Shown here piece by piece: positions 7,338 to 13,011 of a stretch of 13,011 nucleotides of DNA. Every line of letters starts with the position of its first letter. Within the stretch, counting starts at the first letter, position 1. The DNA comes from Lentisphaerota bacterium. GTDB lineage: Bacteria > Verrucomicrobiota > Kiritimatiellia > RFP12 > UBA1067. The notes below the pieces were generated by a model. It saw only the letters and a program-made list of their open reading frames with translations, was not told the origin of the DNA and made no database searches. The stretch spans positions 1-13,011 of the forward strand of contig SUVZ01000066.1 of the NCBI GenBank assembly GCA_015061765.1, in the 5' to 3' direction. The translations under genes and the position numbers were made by a program.

Positions 7338-9203
7338 TCAGCGGAAGGAAATCACGGTTCCGAAGTGCGGTCTCACCGTGAGTACGAGCCGTTTATCCTC
7401 TTTCGCGAGAGTGCATCTGTAAAGATCGTTTTGGGTGAGGTTGGCGAGGATGTTCGCCCAAGTACCTCCCTCGACATAAAGGACGGCATTGTCGCTCACG
7501 GTTCCGCTCGTCTCGACAAGCGTGTATCTGGTTATCTGGCGCAGGGTCTCCGGGAAAGAAAGAGCAATTGTGGAATTTCCGATTATCTCGATGCGCCCGT
7601 CGGAACTTAGTGGAGCCCGTGCGTACGTCTGCGACGGCAACTCAAAACGTAAAGACGTGCTCTTGCGGATGCGAAGCGTCTCCGTTGCATGCAACGAAGG
7701 ATTGGCTCCGGCGATCTCAAATATCGCCTCTCCGCTGCAAACGCTGTTGGGCGTAGAAATATGGGCCTGCTTCGAAACGGCAACGCTGGCGTTGTCAATG
7801 CGAAGTACCGAATTCGAACCGCATACATCAAGTGTGCCCAGCAATACAGAGGCCCCGTCCTCAACGTTCAGGGTATTGCCGAAGGCAACCCAACTCTGCG
7901 AACCTATCAACATCCATCCACAGGAAAGCGAGGAATTCATGCCAGAAACCGAAACGCGATTGGAATGGGAGCATCCCAGATACCCGACATAAAGAGTCTT
8001 CGAGCCGATATCAAGCTTCGAGCCTCCAGACACGCGAAGAACATTGGCGCAGGCGTTCGTATCCGACCCTACCCTCAATCCGCCAGACAAAGTCACCTCC
8101 GCACCGTCACTGACGTCCAAAACATTTCCCGAGCCTTCACGTCCGACAATGCTGTCACTGGTAGCAGCCCCCGTAAGCTTCGTCCCTGCGCCAGAAACGC
8201 TGATGGTGTTGAAATTGTCGCCTGAGAAACGTCCAGTCCAGAACCGTCCATTGGAACCTGTCATTTTTAGATGCGCACCGCCTGTCACCGAAAGTGTATT
8301 GGAGCAGGATTTATTGTATCCGCCCACATAAGTGCGGCCAGTTGTCTCATAGACACATTCATTGCCATCGAAAACGAGCTTTGCGCTGTCTGCACCATTG
8401 TATCCGATGCACCACTTCGTGATTGCGTTTCCGTCAGGGTTCTTGATCGTACCGCCGTTTGCAAGAATCAGGCTGTCGCCATACGAACCATTATTGAATC
8501 CAACGCAGAAATAATCCGAACTGCCATCAAGAATCGACAAGCTTCTGTAATAGTTGTTTGTCCAGGACGCAAGATTGAGCGTTGCATTATCGATCATTAC
8601 GCCGTTGCCATACGATGTGCCGCCGCCAAAACGTAAATCAGCGTTCACGACAGCGCCATTGCGCGCGACCAGCCAATTGTTAGTGCCGAACGCATGATGA
8701 AGGAAATGTGCATTTAGTGTCGTGGAAGCCCCTTCATAGATGTTGGTGAATCCGACTGTCGCCGCATCAGCCAACTGATAGACAGCGCCGTTCTTTTGGG
8801 AAACGCCCGGCTCGAACACCTGTGCGACCGTTCCGCTCGTTACCTTTAACACGGAATGGCTTCCATTCACCGTGGCACGAAACGCCGCCGAACTGTCGGA
8901 ACCGAGCAAGGTGAGCGTACGCCCTTCTCCGAGCGCGAACTCCACCGTTCCGGCGTCCTGTTGGTTCATGAGAAGACGGGCAAAAGCGCAGTCTGCCCCC
9001 ATGTAATATGTACCGCCCGGAATAAAACCAACCGCCAACTCCTTTTCGAGGAGACTTGCGCTGTCGCTCCAGTTCTTTCTGTCAGACAAATCGTTCACGG
9101 TTTTCCCTTGCCAAGCCCTGACAGAATAGGCTAATGCGGACGGGATCCAACCTATGCCTAGCACTATCGAAAAAGCCTTCAACATGACGGATTTTCTTTT
9201 CAT
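7338..9203 (-). CDS. Exported beta-helix protein with T5SS/PEP-CTERM-type repeats
   Basis: A 621-residue protein with a signal peptide (MKRKSVMLKAFSIVLGIGW...SALA, 1-25). The body is glycine-, serine- and asparagine-rich, with short repeating beta units. Examples are SNTLSVTGGAHLKMTG (301-316), FNTISVSGAGTKLTG (331-345), GNVLDVSDGAEVTLSGG (359-375), ANVLRVSGGSKLDIG (386-400), SNRVSVSGMNSSL (414-426) and GNTLNVEDGASVLLG (442-456). This pattern matches the T5SS/PEP-CTERM-associated repeat type, which predicts a right-handed beta-solenoid. The C-terminus ends FGTVISFR, with no autotransporter barrel, PEP-CTERM motif or LPXTG signal. It may be a periplasmic or surface glycan-binding scaffold, or a lyase of unrecognised type; no catalytic motif is evident. 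The ATG at 9203 is chosen for the signal peptide and the ATGA overlap with the symporter; an open frame to 9548 lies inside the symporter. Confidence 0.72.
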   Translation of the reverse strand: MKRKSVMLKAFSIVLGIGWIPSALAYSVRAWQGKTVNDLSDRKNWSDSASLLEKELAVGFIPGGTYYMGADCAFARLLMNQQDAGTVEFALGEGRTLTLLGSDSSAAFRATVNGSHSVLKVTSGTVAQVFEPGVSQKNGAVYQLADAATVGFTNIYEGASTTLNAHFLHHAFGTNNWLVARNGAVVNADLRFGGGTSYGNGVMIDNATLNLASWTNNYYRSLSILDGSSDYFCVGFNNGSYGDSLILANGGTIKNPDGNAITKWCIGYNGADSAKLVFDGNECVYETTGRTYVGGYNKSCSNTLSVTGGAHLKMTGSNGRFWTGRFSGDNFNTISVSGAGTKLTGAATSDSIVGREGSGNVLDVSDGAEVTLSGGLRVGSDTNACANVLRVSGGSKLDIGSKTLYVGYLGCSHSNRVSVSGMNSSLSCGWMLIGSQSWVAFGNTLNVEDGASVLLGTLDVCGSNSVLRIDNASVAVSKQAHISTPNSVCSGEAIFEIAGANPSLHATETLRIRKSTSLRFELPSQTYARAPLSSDGRIEIIGNSTIALSFPETLRQITRYTLVETSGTVSDNAVLYVEGGTWANILANLTQNDLYRCTLAKEDKRLVLTVRPHFGTVISFR

Positions 9204-10681
9204 CGCACTTGTCCTTTCCTGGATTTTGAGAAAAACGAGAGGAACACACCGGAGAACACCAGCACGACCGTGCCGGCAACAATGGAGAGATTCACGTGAA
9301 GCATGGGGGATACTCCCGTAAACTTCGCGCCGAATACGATCCAAAACACGGTAAGCACACCAAGGACCGTCGCAACAGCCGCATGGGCGGCGCGCGTGCG
9401 CCTGGCAAACGCCCCTATGAGGAAAAGACCGAGCATGCCACCAGAAAGGACGCTCTGCGCTGCCCACCATGTCGTGAGGACGCTCGAAACGTTCATCACC
9501 GCAAGCGCTACGGCCATCGAGAACACGGCAAGCCCAGCGGTTGCGCATCTGAGAAAACGCAGCTGCGATTTGGGCGGCAATTCAGCCTTCGCGAACCGCT
9601 TGCGGTAGTCTTCGAGAAGAACGGTGGCGCCGGAATTGAGAGTCGACGATACGGTGCTCATCGCGGCGGCTATTATCGCAGCCACGAGCAACCCGGAGAC
9701 TCCCGGCGGCAGACGGTTGACGATGAACCACGGAAACACGGCGTCGGATTTGGCGAGCACGTCGGCCGGCACGACACCTGGCGAACCCTGCACCCATGCC
9801 CACAGCAGAGTGCCGATGACGATAAAGACGAACGACACCGGCACGTAAAGGAGCGCGCCGCCCATCATGGAGCGCACCGCTTCCCGCCCCGTCCTCGCGG
9901 CAACGTACCGCTGCGTATACGTTTGGTCTATTCCGAAATTCTGCAGATTGAGAAATATCCCATATATGAACGTCACCCAAAACGTCTCTACGCTCCAACC
10001 GGAAAACGAAAAACTTCCGAGAGACATCTTCCCGGCCTCGAACGCACCTGCAAAGCCGGCGGCAAAACCATCCGGCAATGAACATCCCAAGACAAGAAGG
10101 CACAGCAAAGCGCCGCCGATGAGAACGATCGCCTGCACGGCATCGGTCCACACGACGGCCTGCAGCCCGCCCATCATCGAATACACCATCGTCGATACGC
10201 CGACTACGAGAATCACCGCAGGAACGGAAAGCCCGAGAATCGTTTTGAGGAGAAGCGCGAGCAGAAAGAGTATCATTCCGCTCCGGACCGACTGCATTAC
10301 GAGAAAACATCCGCTCGCGTATGCGCGCGACCAGAACCCGAAGCGTTCCTCAAGAAAGGAATAGGCGCTCACGCCGCCGGAGCGGCGGTAGAACGGCACG
10401 AACCACTTCGCCGCCGCTATTGCGGCGAACGGGATGGAGAACGACAGAACGAGTGCGTTCCAATTCGTGAGATACGCCTTGGCGGGAATAGCGAGAAACG
10501 AAATCGAACTGACATACGTGGCGAAGACGGAAAGCGCAATCGTCCAGCCGGGCAGTTTTCCGCCTCCAGCCATGAACGTACGGGCATCACCAGAGCCTTT
10601 GCGGAAAAAGAACGAACAGCCGAACAGCGTGGTTCCGGCAAGATAGGCAATGATTACCGCTATGTCAATCCAACTCTTCAC
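9200..10681 (-). CDS. SSS-family sodium:solute (sugar) symporter
   Basis: A 493-residue inner-membrane protein with about 13 hydrophobic segments, as usual for the solute:sodium symporter family (LeuT fold). Family features include SVFATYVSSISFLAIPAKAY after the first segment, the loop DQTYTQRYVAARTGREA (252-268), and the sodium-site helix AAMSTVSSTLNS (339-350). It couples sodium entry to uptake of a sugar, sugar acid or related small solute. Being the only transporter in the operon, it probably imports the product of the secreted enzymes. The GTG at 10681 forms a GTGA overlap with the aldolase stop, like other junctions here. A TTG at 10687, 7 nt after AAAGG, is an equally reasonable start that adds two residues. 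The 3' end overlaps the next gene by 4 bp. Confidence 0.88.
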   Translation of the reverse strand: MKSWIDIAVIIAYLAGTTLFGCSFFFRKGSGDARTFMAGGGKLPGWTIALSVFATYVSSISFLAIPAKAYLTNWNALVLSFSIPFAAIAAAKWFVPFYRRSGGVSAYSFLEERFGFWSRAYASGCFLVMQSVRSGMILFLLALLLKTILGLSVPAVILVVGVSTMVYSMMGGLQAVVWTDAVQAIVLIGGALLCLLVLGCSLPDGFAAGFAGAFEAGKMSLGSFSFSGWSVETFWVTFIYGIFLNLQNFGIDQTYTQRYVAARTGREAVRSMMGGALLYVPVSFVFIVIGTLLWAWVQGSPGVVPADVLAKSDAVFPWFIVNRLPPGVSGLLVAAIIAAAMSTVSSTLNSGATVLLEDYRKRFAKAELPPKSQLRFLRCATAGLAVFSMAVALAVMNVSSVLTTWWAAQSVLSGGMLGLFLIGAFARRTRAAHAAVATVLGVLTVFWIVFGAKFTGVSPMLHVNLSIVAGTVVLVFSGVFLSFFSKSRKGQVR

Positions 10682-11451
10682 GCGCAAGTCTCTGCCTTTG
10701 TTTTTGCCGAACGCAATCCTTCAAGCAGGGCGTTGGTGTCGTTCTTGACGCTCATGTAGCCAACGCCGCGCTTGCGCCATTTTGCAAAGTCGCTTTCGGT
10801 GTAGGTCCCGAGAAGGATTCCTCGTTCAACGGTTTTGCGACAGACTTCATCGATGGCGGCCTCGACCTCGGGATCGTCGAACGCGCCCGGCTTGCACATT
10901 GAAGCGGAAAGGTCGTAGGGCCCCACCAGTATGGAATCTATTCCCGGCACGTCGAGAATCTTGTCGATTCTTCGCGCTGCATCTATGTGTTCGATCTGAA
11001 GAATTACGAGAGGTTCGCGTTTCGATATCTCAAAAAACTCTTTCGGACTCTGAGCGCCGTAGTTCCAACCACGACGGAATCCGCAGCCACGGTTGCCGCC
11101 GTCCATAGGATAGCGGCAAGCGGCAACGGCACGGGCGGCGTCGTTTTCGTCCATGACCATCGGCACTATGATGCCGGCAGGAGCGAAATCGATGATCTTC
11201 TTTATCTCCGTATGGTCGCAGGACGGCACACGGTAGAAACTTGCGACCCCGGTGCCTTTCACCGCCATGAGATGGTGCATTGCGGCAATACGGTCCATCT
11301 CGCCATGTTCTCCGTCAATCCACACGAAATCCATCCCGGCGGCGCAGACGACTTCCGTCACCGCACAATCGGCGAATGTCACGCAACAGCCGTACGCGAT
11401 TTCTCCGCGCCCGGTTTTTTCGAGAAATCTTTCCAGATTGTTAATGTCCAT
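10678..11451 (-). CDS. HpcH/HpaI-family class II aldolase (2-keto-3-deoxy-sugar-acid type)
   Basis: A 257-residue cytoplasmic enzyme of normal length for the HpcH/HpaI family, which reversibly cleaves 2-keto-3-deoxy acids to pyruvate and an aldehyde using a divalent metal. Expected catalytic residues are present: H49 in WIDGEHGE, R74 in FYRVPS, metal ligands E154 in LQIEH and D180 in VGPYDLS. They sit 4-5 residues beyond the equivalent positions in E. coli HpaI. The GNRGCGF segment (119-125) is also typical. The substrate could be 2-keto-3-deoxy-L-rhamnonate, -glucarate or another acid; the sequence does not decide. The ATG at 11451 has GAGGCG about 7 nt upstream. A longer open frame to 11670 would overlap the divergent regulator and is rejected. 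It is the first gene of the operon, overlapping the symporter by 4 bp. Confidence 0.9.
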   Translation of the reverse strand: MDINNLERFLEKTGRGEIAYGCCVTFADCAVTEVVCAAGMDFVWIDGEHGEMDRIAAMHHLMAVKGTGVASFYRVPSCDHTEIKKIIDFAPAGIIVPMVMDENDAARAVAACRYPMDGGNRGCGFRRGWNYGAQSPKEFFEISKREPLVILQIEHIDAARRIDKILDVPGIDSILVGPYDLSASMCKPGAFDDPEVEAAIDEVCRKTVERGILLGTYTESDFAKWRKRGVGYMSVKNDTNALLEGLRSAKTKAETCA

Positions 11452-11484
11452 AAAACAACGCCTCGCAACATTTTCTTGCGCATT

Positions 11485-11513
11485 ATTGTAGCAAAATATA
11501 ATCAGAAAAAACG
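11485..11513 (-). promoter_or_regulatory. Putative promoter of the seven-gene operon
   Basis: On the minus strand a TACAAT -10 box (11485-11490) lies about 34 nt before the aldolase ATG. That allows a leader of some 27 nt containing the GAGGCG ribosome binding site. The -35 window at 17-bp spacing reads CGTTTT, a poor match, as expected for a promoter that needs an activator such as the divergent AraC protein (inference). Confidence 0.45.
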
Positions 11514-11524
11514 TCCGGTGGACG
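11512..11524. promoter_or_regulatory. Small inverted repeat, candidate operator
   Basis: CGTCC-GGT-GGACG is a perfect 5-bp inverted repeat. It touches the upstream edge of the operon's -35 window and lies between the two TATAAT boxes that face the regulator. Its position suits a regulator site, but AraC proteins usually bind direct repeats, so it may not be the AraC site. Confidence 0.3.
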
Positions 11525-11525
11525 A

Positions 11526-11554
11526 TTGTGCACATATCAGGAATCATGTATAAT
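11526..11554 (+). promoter_or_regulatory. Putative promoter(s) of the AraC-family regulator
   Basis: TTGTGC (11526-11531), a 17-bp spacer and a perfect TATAAT (11549-11554) form a good sigma-70-type promoter. If used, transcription would begin near 11561, almost at the ATG of 11564, giving a nearly leaderless mRNA. A second perfect TATAAT at 11497-11502 has only weak -35 candidates (TTCTTG at 18 bp) but would leave a normal leader. The sequence does not show which is used. Confidence 0.45.
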
Positions 11555-12400
11555 ATTGCATCGATGTGGGAAAATAAAAACATAAGCCGTATTGTCGACC
11601 GAAAACAGATAGGTCTTGGATGGCTGAAAGCCATCACGGAATGGACTACGGACAAAACCGTATTCCACAATCCTCACACCCACCGGAATCTCGAACTGAT
11701 TTTCTGCATGAAAGGCTCTCTCGCATATGAGATCGACGGATACGGAACCGTGACCATGGCCAGCGGCACTGGAATGGTGATACCGCCGGAAACGCAGCAT
11801 GTCCTCAAAGGCGAGATGGATTCCCCTGGTGAGCGCATCGGATTCCACATCGTGAATCCAACTTCGTTGAGGCGGAAATATGCCGTATTCTCCCAATCCG
11901 ACATATCGTCGTTCTATGACACGATGCTCAATGCCGCCGCCCATCCGTTTCATATTTCCGCCACCCTTCTTGGGTCTGTGAAAGAACTAGTTGGCATTGT
12001 CCGCAAGACCAATCCTTCAAGTGCCGAACTTGGGCTCTTGCGCGCATTGTGCTGCACGATTCTGTATCGCGTCGCTGGTGAGATCGGCAAGCCGCCCGCA
12101 CCGCCAAAATCGCATATGATGGACGAAGCGATCCGTTTTCTCCAAAACAACTGCGGAAGGAAAATCGACACGGAAGATCTGGTGAGGCATATGGGATACG
12201 GGCGTTCGCAGCTATTTGCCTTGTTCAAAAAACATACTGGATTGGCGATAAATGAATATCTCGTCAGATTTCGGATAGAAATGGCACAACGACTTCTCTC
12301 CCAGAACATGCCTGCCGATGAAGTGGCGAAAAAGGTCGGTTTCTCATCATCCAGATACTTCAAGAAAGTATTCATTAAATACACCGGCCAAACACCTTGA
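11546..12400 (+). CDS. AraC-family transcriptional regulator with cupin sensor domain
   Basis: A 284-residue DNA-binding regulator. The N-terminal part (about 35-105) is an AraC-type cupin: FHNPHTHRNLELIF with two histidines, a glycine-rich turn, and MVIPPETQHVL with a third histidine. It probably binds a sugar. The C-terminal part (about 190-284) holds two helix-turn-helix motifs: IDTEDLVRHMGYGRSQLFALFKK, then MPADEVAKKVGFSSSRYFKKVF. The signature ends at YTGQTP, lacking the few residues that normally follow. The start is uncertain. ATG 11546 has AGGAA very close upstream, ATG 11564 (278 residues) has no Shine-Dalgarno but fits the downstream promoter, and GTG 11528 also lies in frame. It is divergent from the aldolase, so it is the likely activator of the seven-gene operon. 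No clear terminator follows. Confidence 0.9.
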   Translation: MYNIASMWENKNISRIVDRKQIGLGWLKAITEWTTDKTVFHNPHTHRNLELIFCMKGSLAYEIDGYGTVTMASGTGMVIPPETQHVLKGEMDSPGERIGFHIVNPTSLRRKYAVFSQSDISSFYDTMLNAAAHPFHISATLLGSVKELVGIVRKTNPSSAELGLLRALCCTILYRVAGEIGKPPAPPKSHMMDEAIRFLQNNCGRKIDTEDLVRHMGYGRSQLFALFKKHTGLAINEYLVRFRIEMAQRLLSQNMPADEVAKKVGFSSSRYFKKVFIKYTGQTP

Positions 12401-12403
12401 GAA

Positions 12404-12430
12404 CAACTGGTGCAACTGGGAAACAACTGG
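12404..12430. repeat. Three CAACTGG repeats after the regulator stop
   Basis: CAACTGG occurs at 12404-12410, 12413-12419 and 12424-12430, starting four bases after the regulator's stop codon. The spacing is 9 and then 11 bp. The function is unknown; it may be a replication-slippage product. A weak GGGG-AGAGA-CCCC stem follows, without a T-tract. Confidence 0.5.
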
Positions 12431-12527
12431 GGAGAGACCCCGAAAAGAATTATAATTTCATGTATTAACCGATTGATTTTGTCAAATAGCGCAGTTCTGG
12501 CAATATTAATATCCCCGTATGACATAC

Positions 12528-12553
12528 CTCGCGCACGCGTACGCGCGCGCGAG
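12528..12553. repeat. GC-rich near-perfect palindrome
   Basis: CTCGCGCACGCG, then TA, then CGCGCGCGCGAG form a 12-bp inverted repeat with a single A/C mismatch. No T-tract follows on either strand, so it is not a standard intrinsic terminator. The rest of the 12431-12560 stretch shows nothing else I can support. Confidence 0.55.
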
Positions 12554-12559
12554 GGCTGG

Positions 12560-12624
12560 GGGTTGTGCATAACTCCCGAATCGGCGTTTTTGCCGATGCC
12601 GGGATTCGTATTTCCGTTGGCCAT
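12560..12624 (-). pseudogene. Copy B: strong SD-ATG leader and gene remnant
   Basis: The minus strand carries AAAAAAGGAGCC just before ATG 12624, nearly identical to copy A. The ATG frame begins MANGNTNPGIGKNADSG and the shifted frame EIRIPASAKTPIRE. Similarity to copy A ends near 12565. Beyond that the ATG frame stays open into the antisense of the AraC gene (to 11950), but that extension has no coding character of its own. I treat only the leader and first codons as the shared feature. Confidence 0.3.
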
Positions 12625-12659
12625 ATGTGGCTCCTTTTTTGGGTTTTTGTTGAACTCCC

Positions 12660-12673
12660 GCGGCACCCGCCGC
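12660..12673 (-). other. Copy B: GGGU-loop hairpin in the leader
   Basis: The minus strand reads GCGGC-GGGT-GCCGC, followed by GGGAGTTCAACAAAAACCC and the Shine-Dalgarno of the copy B leader. The loop is the same as in copy A but the stem is different, which suggests that the structure rather than the sequence is kept. Confidence 0.5.
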
Positions 12674-12690
12674 TGACGAAATTTGGGTAC

Positions 12691-12717
12691 AAAAAAGGCG
12701 CGTCGTTTCCGACGCGC
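12691..12717 (-). terminator. Intrinsic terminator of structured element copy B
   Basis: On the minus strand GCGCGTCG-GAAA-CGACGCGC is a perfect 8-bp stem with a GNRA tetraloop, followed by C and TTTTTT. It probably ends transcription of the gene whose stop is at 12921. Confidence 0.88.
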
Positions 12718-12823
12718 AAATGACTTTATGTTTTAGGTGTTTCGTTCCTACCAAACACGGCATGGCCTAACCGCGCATACACCGACAAACAGACATTCTT
12801 ATGGAGTGAAATCACCCCATACT
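12691..12823 (-). ncRNA. Candidate structured RNA element, copy B
   Basis: This is a second copy of the minus-strand element, about 133 nt from hairpin H1 (12800-12821) through H2 (12756-12775) to the terminator. In H2 one G-C pair of copy A is replaced by G-U. The same change completes an alternative 6-bp stem, GTGTTT/AAACAC (12737-12758), which shares three bases with H2. The block lies about 97 nt downstream of the stop at 12921, the same relative position as copy A to the sugar kinase. Upstream of H1 the copies stay recognisably similar for some 60 nt (CTTGCGG, GGTTG, TGAAA), so the transcribed unit may be longer. Confidence 0.5.
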
Positions 12824-12920
12824 ATTTCAAAAAACAACCTAAATCCGACCAAAATCTTCATCCCGCAAGAGCCTGTCCCCACAGACTTCTCACAAAAGGA
12901 ATGCCTGAATACGGATATGC

Positions 12921-13011
12921 CTATGGCTTTTTCGCGGACTGGATTTTCTTGAGCGCATCGGCATAGCGCAAACCCAGCGCACGCACGGACGGAGTATCGA
13001 AATGAAGGATA
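12921..13011 (-). CDS. C-terminal end of a possible SASA/SGNH-type carbohydrate esterase (cut by window edge)
   Basis: The minus strand is open from the window edge to TAG at 12921-12923, giving the last 29 residues: ILHFDTPSVRALGLRYADAL, then a lysine-rich tail. The HFDTxSxRxLGxRYAxA pattern resembles the C-terminal catalytic-histidine segment of SASA-domain (sialate O-acetylesterase, CE6-like) SGNH hydrolases, where the histidine completes the triad. Too little is visible to be sure. Structured element copy B follows its stop by about 97 nt. It reads in the same direction as the seven-gene operon, but the divergent regulator separates them, so it belongs to another transcription unit. Confidence 0.5.
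   Translation of the reverse strand, partial: ILHFDTPSVRALGLRYADALKKIQSAKKP

Noticed and set aside
9204..9548. Extended N-terminus for the beta-helix protein
   Set aside because: The extra residues lie inside the symporter gene and would place the clear signal peptide in mid-protein.
11452..11670. Extended N-terminus for the aldolase
   Set aside because: The extension would overlap the regulator and its promoter. The family begins near the ATG at 11451, which has a ribosome binding site.
12449..12456. TATAAT-like palindrome as a promoter
   Set aside because: There is no acceptable -35 on either strand and no gene positioned to use it.
11950..12624. Minus-strand frame from copy B's ATG running under the AraC gene
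   Set aside because: The AraC gene is clearly real on the other strand. The antisense part shows no domain or coding signature.
1..13011. CRISPR arrays, tRNA or rRNA genes, insertion sequences
   Set aside because: No regularly spaced repeats, cloverleaf-like sequences or transposase motifs were seen on either strand.

Overview
The window looks like a carbohydrate-use locus from a free-living or gut bacterium of about 55% GC. The best guess is the Verrucomicrobiota/Kiritimatiellota side of the PVC group. This is inferred from the combination of secreted glycosidases, an SSS-type sugar importer with no SusC/SusD pair, a beta-helical protein with T5SS/PEP-CTERM-type repeats, and GC-rich palindromic repeats. 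No taxonomic marker gene is present, so the assignment is tentative.

Layout. (1) Positions 1-162 hold the end of a plus-strand gene cut by the window edge, followed by three REP-like palindromes (177-286). (2) Positions 291-746 hold 'copy A' of a repeated, structured intergenic element. Read on the minus strand it consists of a roughly 130-nt hairpin-rich block ending in an intrinsic terminator, two more terminators, a GGGU-loop hairpin, and a strong Shine-Dalgarno/ATG leader leading into what looks like a gene remnant. (3) Positions 812-11451 are one minus-strand operon of seven genes. In transcription order they are an HpcH/HpaI-family aldolase, an SSS sodium:solute symporter, a secreted beta-helix repeat protein, a secreted TIM-barrel glycosidase-like protein, a secreted GH31 enzyme, a secreted beta-propeller plus (alpha/alpha)6 glycosidase fusion, and a PfkB sugar kinase. 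Four of the six junctions are 4-bp ATGA or GTGA overlaps. The operon ends in copy A's triple terminator. (4) Positions 11452-11545 are a divergent promoter region. (5) Positions 11546-12400 encode a plus-strand AraC-family regulator with a cupin sensor domain. (6) Positions 12401-12920 have no convincing gene but hold 'copy B' of the structured element. (7) Positions 12921-13011 hold the C-terminus of a minus-strand gene that may be a SASA/SGNH-type esterase.

Working model (inference). Three exported enzymes release a sugar or sugar acid outside the cytoplasm. The symporter imports it. The kinase and the class II pyruvate-type aldolase form the intracellular end of a 2-keto-3-deoxy-sugar style route, whose dehydrogenase and dehydratase steps are not in this window. 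The divergently encoded AraC protein probably senses the sugar and switches on the operon.

The most unusual content is intergenic. Two same-orientation copies of a structured, terminator-ended element lie exactly 12,077 bp apart, each just downstream of a minus-strand gene. In the best-conserved 86 bases they differ at only four positions. Three of these lie in loops or linkers, and the fourth replaces a Watson-Crick pair with a G-U pair. This is a candidate undescribed non-coding RNA or operon-end module.
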